64,000 nucleotides of DNA. Origin: Meira nashicola (taxonomy: Eukaryota; Basidiomycota; Exobasidiomycetes; Exobasidiales; Brachybasidiaceae). Location of the stretch: assembly GCA_001600355.1 (NCBI GenBank), contig BCJU01000003.1, forward strand, positions 1,368,519-1,432,518, in the 5' to 3' direction. Below are positions 47,671 to 56,222 of the stretch, piece after piece (the first letter of the stretch is position 1; every line of letters starts with the position of its first letter). Under the pieces are notes generated by a model. The model searched no databases and was not told where the DNA came from. It was given only the letters and a program-made list of their open reading frames with translations. The position numbers and the translations under genes are program-made.

Positions 47671-49551
47671 ATGAGTAATCATACATCGAAACAGTCGGAA
47701 GAGTATGATACTCCAGTAGTCATAATTGGAGCTGGTTTAGCGGGATTAGTGGCAGCATATGAATTAACAAAAGCGAACAAAAAAGTTATAATTGTAGATC
47801 AAGAACCTGCTGAAAATATTGGTGGTCAAGCACATTGGTCTTTGGGTGGTTTATTCTTTGTTGATACACCCGAACAAAGAAGATTAGGCGTTAAAGATAG
47901 TAAAGAATTAGCTTTACGTGATTGGCTCAATTCTGCTCAATTTGATAATGGAATCGAAGGAAGAGGAACAAAGACAAGTTCAACGTCAAATAAGACTGGA
48001 AGTGGCGCATTTGAAGCAGATTTGACAGTTTTAGATGAAATTGATAAAAATCCTTCAAGTCCAGATTATTGGGGCTTACAATGGGCAAGAGCATTTGTTG
48101 ATTTCGCTGCAACAGAATTTCGTGATTATGTTAAAAGTTTAGGAATGGGTTTAATGTGGCATGTAGGATGGGCAGAAAGAGGTGGCGGTTTAGCAGGCGG
48201 TCATGGTAATTCCGTACCACGATTTCATCTTGCTTGGGGAATTGGTCCTGAAGTAGTTAGAATCTTTCGTGAACCTGTTCAAGCTGCAGAAAAAGCAGGT
48301 TTGGTCGATTTTCGATTTCGCCACCGAGTTGACGAATTGATCGTCGAAGGCGGTCGCGTGGTAGGAGTACGTGGAAAACAATTAGCACCTGAACCAAACT
48401 TTGTAGTCGGATCAAAGACTAATCGTAAAGAAGTCGGAGACTTTGATATTCGTGGTAGGGCGGTTGTTGTAGCCTCTGGTGGTATTGGTGGCAATCCTGA
48501 TTTAATTCGCAAAATTTGGCCTATCGAACGAATGGGAGGACCTTTCCCAAATAATACAGTCTTAGGCGTACCCAATCATGTCGATGGTCGTATGCTAGCA
48601 ATCACAAAAGCCACAGGTGCACGTTTGGTAAACGAAGACAGAGTATGGTTCTATACTGAAGGTTTGCAAAATTGGGATCCAATTTGGCCAGAGCATGGAA
48701 TTCGTGTTATTCCTGGACCTTCCTCACTTTGGCTTGATGCAACTGGTAAAAGATTCGGAACGCCAGCTTTTCCCGGTTGTGACTCTGTCGCTACATTAAA
48801 AGCAATCATTGCAACAGGATATGATTATTCATGGTACATCCTTGACTTTGCCACAATCAAAAAAGAATTCTCTTTGAGCGGATCAGAACAAAATCCTGAT
48901 TTGGCAAGTAAGAGTATCCTAAAGTTGCTCTCCGAACGTTTAGGTGGAAAAGGAACAGGTCCAGTGCGTAAATTTATCGAGAATGGTCAAGACTTTATTC
49001 AATCTGATACTCTACCTGAATTGGTTAGAGAAATGAATGCGTTAGCCCAAAAGGAAGCAGGTACAAGTGCTGCCGGAAAAGAGCCACCTACGATCGATTA
49101 TGATGATATTCTCAAAACGATTGTCGATCGTGATATGCAAGTAGATAACAAATATTCAAAAGACGCACAAGTAATGCTAATAAATAATGCAAGAGCACAT
49201 TGGATCGATTCAATTATGCGAGTCGTCAAACCACATAGATATCTCGATCCTGCTTCTTTGGTAGAAGGAGAAAAGCCAAGAGCGATGCCTGGTATGGGAC
49301 CTTTGTTGGCCGTTCGAATGTCAATCCTAACACGTAAGACTTTAGGAGGAATTCAGACCAATTTACAAGGTCAAGCGTTGCAATCAGATGGTCAAACACC
49401 TTTCCCTGGATTGTATGCGGCTGGTGAAGTTAATGGTTTTGGTGGTGGTGGCTCAATGGGTTTCAACGCTTTAGAAGGAAGTTTCCTTGGTGGTTGTATC
49501 TTCTCTGGAAGGGCTGTCGGTACAGCTCTAGCTAAGGAAGAGTATGATTGA
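47671..49551 (+). CDS. FAD-binding dehydrogenase (fumarate reductase/KstD-like flavoprotein)
   Basis: The protein has 626 aa. The Rossmann motif GAGLAG at residues 20-25, with VIIVDQE (acidic end) and GGQAHWSLGGLFFV, binds FAD. Other conserved blocks are WAERGGGLAGGHGNSVPRFH, VVVASGGIGGNPDLIRKIWP, GPSSLWLDATGKRFGTPAFPG, and SILTRKTLGGIQTN. The C-terminal AAGEVNGFGGGGSMGFNALE closes the FAD site. These follow, block by block, a family annotated in bacteria simply as FAD-binding dehydrogenase, related to 3-ketosteroid dehydrogenases. The substrate is unknown. There is no secretion signal and no intron. It lacks the HPT-type fumarate reductase context of mitochondrial enzymes. Confidence 0.88.
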   Translation: MSNHTSKQSEEYDTPVVIIGAGLAGLVAAYELTKANKKVIIVDQEPAENIGGQAHWSLGGLFFVDTPEQRRLGVKDSKELALRDWLNSAQFDNGIEGRGTKTSSTSNKTGSGAFEADLTVLDEIDKNPSSPDYWGLQWARAFVDFAATEFRDYVKSLGMGLMWHVGWAERGGGLAGGHGNSVPRFHLAWGIGPEVVRIFREPVQAAEKAGLVDFRFRHRVDELIVEGGRVVGVRGKQLAPEPNFVVGSKTNRKEVGDFDIRGRAVVVASGGIGGNPDLIRKIWPIERMGGPFPNNTVLGVPNHVDGRMLAITKATGARLVNEDRVWFYTEGLQNWDPIWPEHGIRVIPGPSSLWLDATGKRFGTPAFPGCDSVATLKAIIATGYDYSWYILDFATIKKEFSLSGSEQNPDLASKSILKLLSERLGGKGTGPVRKFIENGQDFIQSDTLPELVREMNALAQKEAGTSAAGKEPPTIDYDDILKTIVDRDMQVDNKYSKDAQVMLINNARAHWIDSIMRVVKPHRYLDPASLVEGEKPRAMPGMGPLLAVRMSILTRKTLGGIQTNLQGQALQSDGQTPFPGLYAAGEVNGFGGGGSMGFNALEGSFLGGCIFSGRAVGTALAKEEYD

Positions 49552-49772
49552 TTGCATCAATGATGATGACGATTACGATTTCGAACATGCTGTATTATAT
49601 ATGAGAATAAATATTTTTTTACATCACAAATAGACGCGCGGGCAAAAAGGCAGACGCGTAAATAGGTAAAGTGTTGTTCTCATGCAACTGCTTTCTACGC
49701 TTGCGCTAAGCCTTTCAGTTTTGTAATCATTAAGTATTCTCTCTACTATCATCATTTCAGAAATTACACATC

Positions 49773-51809
49773 ATGCCGCCTTGGAAAAGCACAGGAGGGT
49801 TTGCTGGAACTCGTCGTAGAGGTGGACCTGCAGAAGATGCAGATGAAGATGAAGAGGAATTACTGGAGTGGGATTTACCAAATACACGAGATACGGTATT
49901 ATGGTTAATCGATGCAGGAACAAAGATGCAAGAAACGATGATCCCTTTGAATTCTGAAGAAAAGGATAGCAAGCGAGTTAGCTTACTTCACAAAGCATTA
50001 CAAGCTGCTTTCTCTTTTCAAAAAAGTAAGCTTGTTAATAGTCCAGCAGATCATTGTGGAATATTATTGTTCAATACGAAAGAGACAAAAGTACAAAATG
50101 CAGGCAAAAATGTTGCTTATCCAAACAGTATTACACTACAAAACATCTCTCAAGTATCTGTGCCGCCCATTTCTGAACTTAAAGATGATCTTCAAGATTC
50201 TTTGGATAATGGACCGTCCTACTTTCAAACAAAATACGCACCAAACGACAAACAATCACGCATTCATCATGCTTTGGGTAATGCAGAAGCTATGTTGTTC
50301 AACACTGGCAAAGCAGGCGCAAAGAGAATCTTCTTTGTCACCTGTGAAGATGATCCAATGGGTGATAAAAAGGGAAAGACTGAACAACATCGATTAGCAC
50401 TGGAAAAAGTTAAAAGTATGACAAGAAGAGGGATCGAATTTGAACCTTTCTTGATCAGCACAGACGAAAAAGAATTTGATACAGCGCATTTTTACGGGGA
50501 CTTATTTTGCGCTTATGCGGACGATGATGAGAATTTTGGAAGTGGAAGTTTGACAAACGAGGACGGAGACAATGCTGGAGGATATCTTCGCAGGCCCTGG
50601 AATGCGACCACAAAATTCAACCATTTGGAGGGTGATGTCGGTGCTCGCGAGACACCTAAGCGAGTCATCTTTTCAATTCCTCTTTTCTTAGGCTCGCAAT
50701 TGACAATGGGCATCAAAGGATATTGTACGGTGATCAAGGCTACAAAAGGTTTGCCAGTCCGCGTCAAAGCGATGGATCGAGAAGATGAAGACGATCCAAT
50801 AGTATACAAAGAGATTGTGACGGAAACGGCTCTTACATGCGTAGATACAGGAAAGGAGCTTGACAAGGAGAGAGATGTGGATATCGCTTTTAACTTTGGT
50901 AGTGAGAATAATATGCGTTCCAAGGTACGCTTTTCACCCGCAGAGATGCGCAAATTACGCTCATTTGGACAATTGCCCTCTATCCGCATCGTTGGATTCA
51001 AACCTCGATCGGAGCTTCATTTCTATGAGAATGTGAAGCATGCCTACTTTATCTATCCATCCGATGCACAATGGCAAAATAGTCAAAGAGCTTTTGGTGC
51101 TTTGCTTGAGAGCATGGCTAGCAAAGATAAGATCGCTATTGCAATTTTCACACCGCGTACTTTTGTCATTCCTTGCTTTGCTGCCCTGATTCCTCAGCGT
51201 GAAGAAAGAGGTCCGGAAGGACAAATTGAACCGCCAGGAATGTACGTTGTACCATTACCATACGCCGATGATATTCGAGAAGCACCAGCAAAACATCGAG
51301 AAAATCAAATGCAAGCGAATGATGAACAAATTGAGGCAGCAGGAGCAATCGTCAAAGCATTCACTCGTAATGCTGCTTTTAATCCAGACTTTTTCCCTAA
51401 TCCCAGCCTTAATCATCATTACAAGGTTTTGCTTGCTGTTGCGTTTAATGATGAAACTCCGGATCATGTGGAAGATAAGACGATGCCGAATTACAAGTTG
51501 ATCAAAAAGAGGGCAGGTCATCTGATCGAATCGTGGAATGACTTGGTCGATCATGATGAACGAATTATCCATGCTCCTAAACATACAAGTGGACCCTCTG
51601 GAACCAAAAGAAGTGCACCAGATTTTTCACATGAAGATGAGCCGGAGCTCAAGCGACTTCACCAAGAAGGCAATGTAAGCAAATTCACCGTTGCAAAACT
51701 TAAGGCGATTTGCGATTATTATCGATTACCAAAAGATGGTGTAAAGGCTGAATTGACGAAAAGAGTTGAAGAATACATGGCTAAATTTGCGGTAAAGAAA
51801 GAAGAATAA
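49773..51809 (+). CDS. KU70: Ku70 DNA end-binding protein
   Basis: Subunit of the Ku70/Ku80 ring that starts non-homologous end joining and protects telomeres. The von Willebrand-like alpha/beta domain is at residues about 40-260 (TVLWLIDAGTKM, HCGILLFNTKE, KRIFFVTCEDDP). The beta-barrel core is at about 280-540 (RVIFSIPLFLGSQLTMGIKG, SQRAFGALLESMASKDKIAI, GMYVVPLPYADDIRE). A C-terminal arm and a SAP domain follow at about 640-675 (FTVAKLKAICDYYRLPKDG). 678 aa, typical of fungal Ku70. ATG at 49773, no introns. The first 30 residues are acidic and disordered. Confidence 0.95.
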   Translation: MPPWKSTGGFAGTRRRGGPAEDADEDEEELLEWDLPNTRDTVLWLIDAGTKMQETMIPLNSEEKDSKRVSLLHKALQAAFSFQKSKLVNSPADHCGILLFNTKETKVQNAGKNVAYPNSITLQNISQVSVPPISELKDDLQDSLDNGPSYFQTKYAPNDKQSRIHHALGNAEAMLFNTGKAGAKRIFFVTCEDDPMGDKKGKTEQHRLALEKVKSMTRRGIEFEPFLISTDEKEFDTAHFYGDLFCAYADDDENFGSGSLTNEDGDNAGGYLRRPWNATTKFNHLEGDVGARETPKRVIFSIPLFLGSQLTMGIKGYCTVIKATKGLPVRVKAMDREDEDDPIVYKEIVTETALTCVDTGKELDKERDVDIAFNFGSENNMRSKVRFSPAEMRKLRSFGQLPSIRIVGFKPRSELHFYENVKHAYFIYPSDAQWQNSQRAFGALLESMASKDKIAIAIFTPRTFVIPCFAALIPQREERGPEGQIEPPGMYVVPLPYADDIREAPAKHRENQMQANDEQIEAAGAIVKAFTRNAAFNPDFFPNPSLNHHYKVLLAVAFNDETPDHVEDKTMPNYKLIKKRAGHLIESWNDLVDHDERIIHAPKHTSGPSGTKRSAPDFSHEDEPELKRLHQEGNVSKFTVAKLKAICDYYRLPKDGVKAELTKRVEEYMAKFAVKKEE

Positions 51810-52436
51810 AAGGGGTGAATATGTATGTCTGTATTATATTTCAGTTTGTATTGTATACATGTATTTAATCGTGTGACATGGTGTGAATGAAGGCGAAATA
51901 GGTGGTGAATCTACTACGCCCACGAAAATAAGCTCTGATGGTAAGAGGGGCGGTATTGTAAGATTTTGAATCGCGTTCTGTCCGTGTTGCATCTCCTTTT
52001 CAAGCGGCTAGCTGCATACGCACATCTGTATGTAAGACTCTATAGACTACGCCCGCGTACAGCAACAATAACAGCATTTGAGCGGAAACGCTTTGATCCA
52101 CATTTCAAGGCATTTGAACAGAGCGTGTTGATTTATATTAGTGTAACCTTTGCAATTAACACTCGTTTTGGTTGGTGTTCATCTTGCTACCATCTATCGG
52201 ACGCCATTCTCGCAAAGCTTGAATTTTATCGCCATCGAGGATAACAAAGATTTTGCTGTGACCAATCTGCATAGCTGAACACAAGACAACCCTTTGCCCC
52301 GATAACAAAATTTTGTAACCGAACTTGCAAGATTTTATAAACTCAGAAAACATCAATGCAACTTTGAAGACTACAGTATGATCGCCTAATCTATTATATT
52401 TCATAAGCCTCTTGGCTTCATATCATTCGTACAGAC
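51810..52436. other. intergenic region before the LysM gene, with a weak minus-strand ORF
   Basis: 627 bp. On the minus strand an ATG-started frame of 82 codons (52156-52404) ends in a fairly protein-like stretch (HSKIFVILDGDKIQALREW). It overlaps the promoter of the LysM gene and matches nothing I know. It could be a relic or chance. No other feature was seen. Confidence 0.4.
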
Positions 52437-54725
52437 ATGACAACTCGACGTAGAGGTGCATCGGAACATACCGAAGTTGCTTTGTCTTCGGGAGCAACGG
52501 TTGACGCTGGGCACAAGAGTTTTCAACAGAAAATCATCAAAGAGGATTCAAAAGCGAGAACAAGTCAGGATGGTTATTATTCCCTCTTGAATCCTGCTCC
52601 TCATCATCCACTACATACAACTTCAGCATCCCCATCACATCCTTCATTTTCATCAACACAATCATCTCGTTTGCAACGGAGGAGAAACGTTGAAAGTGCA
52701 AGTGAATCTTCAGCTTTTGCCTCTTCCTCAAACTATGTAGAGAAAGAGCACGATTTTCCGCGAGGAAAGAGAGATATTGATTTACCCAAACGTACAGCTC
52801 TAGATCGTCTTGAAGGTTGGTTTGGATTAGGCGAATCGGGTCCAATAGACCGGAATATCTCATCGACAAGCAATCTTGCACCACCCCCAACTCGTACAAA
52901 AGCCCCGGCCAATCCGAATAAGACCACACGCTTGGTTCTAGTCCACACAGTCTTAGCTACCGACTCTTTAGAAGCATTGGCAATACGGTACAATTCTGAC
53001 GTACGAACGTTGCGAAAAGCGAACGGATTGTGGCCTGGCGATAGCGTTCAAGTTCGAAAAGAGCTCTATATACCTGTAGATGAAGATGCAGTGCAAACAC
53101 AAACGATTGGCACGAATGAGATAGGTATAAGCAATGGTACTCAGATACAACATGCAAACGAATCATCAAATGGAAAATTGAACTTGCTCAACGGACCACC
53201 GCCAACACGTCATGATCGATCAATGTCTTCTGCAAGCAGCAGTGCTGCTACATCAACATCACACCCTCATTCGAGCTCAGCATTTGGAGCAGGTCTTGGT
53301 CTCAGCGGTTCTTCAACAGACTTGTCTGTCAACCGAAGTTCTCCTGAATTACGACGGGTACCTATTCAATCCCTTTCACACTTTCCCCCGCCTGGACAGA
53401 CGCCAACAGGTACAGCAAAGGTGAAGGGATCGGAAGAACAAGAAGCGTTCGGTTATGGGGCTGGAATGAAACCAGATGAGAATATGGAACCTGGCGAAAG
53501 TGGAGTGGAAGACCTGTTACAGCTTGCTGAACGTGCAAGGATGCGTGGAGCAGATCCTTCTTCGCCTCCTTCTTCTACCAAAATCACAGAAGCAAACGTG
53601 CAAAGCTTGAAAGGTAAACTACCAGAATTAGCCAGAACACAATCGAGAGACGCAAGTACGGCGGCATCTTCCCCTTCTTTAAGCTCAAAGGCACTAGATG
53701 AAGATTGGAAGCCAAACAAGTATAGGCTAGGCGAAAAGAAGAAACAGGTAAAGCAAAGTATAGCCAATGAGACTGATGAAGATAGATCTACATCTCTGGG
53801 TCCTGCGATGATGGTTGCTGCTCAGAGCAACTCTACTTCCAGCAGACAGAATTATCAAGGATGGAATGACATTCCAGAACCACCTCTAAGTAAAACAGCA
53901 AAAGGTCAGGTTGCACACGCATACAAGCCAAAGCGAAGGTATCCTCGACCTGGAATCGTGGCTGGTTCAGAAGGGCCGGGGAATGCATTTATTGAAGATT
54001 TGGCAGCCGGACTACCAGCCAATCCGGGTCCAGCTGCTAATTGGGCACGTCCAATCGGGGAAAGTCTACCTATCCCTGCTGAAAGAGCGAAACGAACTGT
54101 ATCTGGTAGCTCTAGAAAGACAAGTGGAGCTTCAACGGATGCTGGATGGGGGCAATTATTGAGCGATACAGTGAGAGGGAAGATGCGATTAGAAGATGCA
54201 TTAGAGCGCGGATGGGATGATTTGAGAAGTGGGTTGCTAACAAGCGGAAATGGTGCTTTATTGAGCGATGCAAGAGGACAGCAAATCAAAGCAAATGGAG
54301 GCTATCATACTTTACCTGCCGTTCATGCTGTTGCATCAGATAGTCAACCTCAAAGGCCAAGTGCTGAGATGGCAAGAGCAGCTTTAGCGGATACAGGTGG
54401 CCTAAGTGGTAAATCGCCAAATTTATCACAAAGCCCACATGCCGGGACGAGCAATACCCATAATCCTTCTTCTTCCTCATCTTATGGCTTACAGGTGGAT
54501 TCGGGAACCAGTGCTAGCATGCGCAGAAGTAGCGGTAAGAGCATGCATGAATTGGAAGATTTACGGGTTCAGAATGAGACAAGCGGCAGCACATATGCAA
54601 AGACATGGTCTGCAAATTCGGCACCCAAGACGGGAAATGGAACAACATTTGCAGCTGAAGATCCTTCGTCAGGTCGTACTACGACTACACGTCGAAACGT
54701 TCGCAACGTTGATTGGCTTGGTTGA
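52437..54725 (+). CDS. intracellular LysM-domain protein (LYSMD-like)
   Basis: The protein has 762 aa. One LysM domain at residues about 166-211: LVHTVLATDSLEALAIRYNSD, VRTLRKANGLWPGDSV, ELYIPVDED. The rest is disordered and rich in Ser, Pro and Thr. There is no signal peptide and no transmembrane segment, so it is not a chitin-binding secreted LysM effector. A single intracellular LysM in a long disordered chain is the arrangement of eukaryotic LYSMD-type proteins, whose role is unclear. The C-terminus ends RRNVRNVDWLG, possibly a short conserved motif. ATG at 52437; no introns. Confidence 0.75.
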   Translation: MTTRRRGASEHTEVALSSGATVDAGHKSFQQKIIKEDSKARTSQDGYYSLLNPAPHHPLHTTSASPSHPSFSSTQSSRLQRRRNVESASESSAFASSSNYVEKEHDFPRGKRDIDLPKRTALDRLEGWFGLGESGPIDRNISSTSNLAPPPTRTKAPANPNKTTRLVLVHTVLATDSLEALAIRYNSDVRTLRKANGLWPGDSVQVRKELYIPVDEDAVQTQTIGTNEIGISNGTQIQHANESSNGKLNLLNGPPPTRHDRSMSSASSSAATSTSHPHSSSAFGAGLGLSGSSTDLSVNRSSPELRRVPIQSLSHFPPPGQTPTGTAKVKGSEEQEAFGYGAGMKPDENMEPGESGVEDLLQLAERARMRGADPSSPPSSTKITEANVQSLKGKLPELARTQSRDASTAASSPSLSSKALDEDWKPNKYRLGEKKKQVKQSIANETDEDRSTSLGPAMMVAAQSNSTSSRQNYQGWNDIPEPPLSKTAKGQVAHAYKPKRRYPRPGIVAGSEGPGNAFIEDLAAGLPANPGPAANWARPIGESLPIPAERAKRTVSGSSRKTSGASTDAGWGQLLSDTVRGKMRLEDALERGWDDLRSGLLTSGNGALLSDARGQQIKANGGYHTLPAVHAVASDSQPQRPSAEMARAALADTGGLSGKSPNLSQSPHAGTSNTHNPSSSSSYGLQVDSGTSASMRRSSGKSMHELEDLRVQNETSGSTYAKTWSANSAPKTGNGTTFAAEDPSSGRTTTTRRNVRNVDWLG

Positions 54726-54832
54726 TAGAGAGTGTCACAATGTAGAATAATTTTCACAATAATCATTGCAGTGCCTTAGGAGTGGGTGATGTACATGTGG
54801 ATTTCAAAAAAAAGCAATTTCAGTATAGCATC

Positions 54833-55801
54833 TCATATATCCTGCATCTCTTCATCACCATCGGTTGGCTGAAGAGCATTTGTTGCACTTTTACGGCCTC
54901 CCTTCCCTGCATTTGCGCCTTTCTTCCGCCCGCCTGTTGATGCAACGGATGTGTTTGCATCTCCTTCATTTATTGAAGCATCTGTCGTTTCTGTAGCATT
55001 GGCGCCTTGTTTCTTGCCTTTACCGGCCGCTCCTTTAGGTCTGCCTGCCTTTTTGGCTTTTGTTTGCCCTTCTTCTGTTTGAACATCTTGAATGATTGCA
55101 TCTGCATCTGTTTGCTCTTCTGCATTTTGTGTTTTTCCTTCAGTTTGCTCTTCCTCAACTTCTTCCACTTCTTCTTCTTCATCGCTATCTTCATCGATTA
55201 AAAGACCGACAGCTCTTTGATAATTTTGTTCTTGTAATTCTTTACGAAATTGAAATGCTTCTTGTGCTTGAACAGGTTCAGGAATCACTTCTTGTAAAAA
55301 TTCAAATTCTTCTTGTGTATCAACAACTGCAGATAATTCTTTATAACTTGCAATCTTTTTCTTTTCTAATTTTGTTTTGGCAATTAAAGAATCTGTTAAA
55401 TGTTTTATAAAAAGTTCTGTAGCAACTGCAATAGTCCAAATTGCATCTTTACTAGTCATTTGAATATCCGGATCTGCTTTTACAATTCTTGATACCCTTG
55501 CAAGTGGAAAAGTTGGTGGTGGAACAGTGATTGATGATCCTCCACCATTTCCATTTGATCCATTTACGTTTGAATTCGATCCACCTTTTCCCTTACCAGC
55601 GCCCTTTCCTTTTCCGCCTGCTTTTCCAGTTGCTCCTTTGCCAGTTTTTTTATTTACTCTACTGCTATCTCCTTGTGCTTCTACTTCATTCATCGTCGCA
55701 TCATCAATTACAGTATCCGGAACTTCTTCCAACCTAGCAGTATCTTCATTCCCACCACCTACTTGTTCAGGCTCAGCATTCGTTAGTTTATCGACATCCA
55801 T
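54833..55801 (-). CDS. histone-fold protein (Dpb3/CHRAC-type)
   Basis: The protein has 322 aa. Residues about 95-180 form an NF-YC/H2A-like histone fold: FPLARVSRIVKADPDIQMTS, KDAIWTIAVATELFIKHLTD, KLEKKKIASYKELSAVV. This class includes the small Dpb3/POLE3-4 subunits of DNA polymerase epsilon and the ISWI-CHRAC subunits. The N-terminus carries Gly/Lys low complexity (GKAGGKGKGAGKGKGG). The C-terminal half is acidic (EEEEVEEVEEEQTEG), then has AT-hook-like KAGRPKGAAGKGKK, unusual for the family. ATG at 55799-55801. Which complex it joins cannot be read from sequence. Confidence 0.75.
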   Translation of the reverse strand: MDVDKLTNAEPEQVGGGNEDTARLEEVPDTVIDDATMNEVEAQGDSSRVNKKTGKGATGKAGGKGKGAGKGKGGSNSNVNGSNGNGGGSSITVPPPTFPLARVSRIVKADPDIQMTSKDAIWTIAVATELFIKHLTDSLIAKTKLEKKKIASYKELSAVVDTQEEFEFLQEVIPEPVQAQEAFQFRKELQEQNYQRAVGLLIDEDSDEEEEVEEVEEEQTEGKTQNAEEQTDADAIIQDVQTEEGQTKAKKAGRPKGAAGKGKKQGANATETTDASINEGDANTSVASTGGRKKGANAGKGGRKSATNALQPTDGDEEMQDI

Positions 55802-56222
55802 CTTACAAAGACTTGTTGGAGGAGGAGAGGATGCTATTCATAGAAAGATGCCCTCAAGTGCAACACACCCTCCAGGCTTTCGCTTGGAAGAGTCGTTTTA
55901 TAATTTCAACACTCACGCACGCCGCACACACACTGACACACACACCAACTCGTTTACGCGTCCCTATGAACGCGTCAAAAACTAGAAACAACTTGACAAG
56001 GTATATTATTGACAAAAGCAAAAATGCGCTACGAAAAAGGGTAAGAATGATTGATGTATGTTGGTTAAGTTATAAAAGAGTATAAGAGATAATAAAAGAG
56101 GGTGGGTTTTGCCATTTGGCATATTTGATCAGCAGAAGGGTATGAACTTACTGCTTTTTGTTAAAAAAAGAGAAATAAAAGTACAATTGTTCGAGAAAAC
56201 AAACAAAAGAGTTGGTAATCTA
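55802..56222. other. intergenic region with a CA-rich tract
   Basis: 421 bp holding the promoter of the histone-fold gene and the 3' end of RAX2. A CA-rich simple repeat lies at about 55909-55950 (CACACACACTGACACACACA). No gene was seen. Confidence 0.55.

Noticed and set aside
52156..52404. 82-codon minus-strand ORF before the LysM gene
   Set aside because: It has an ATG start and a partly protein-like end but no recognisable family. It overlaps a promoter; not enough to call a gene.
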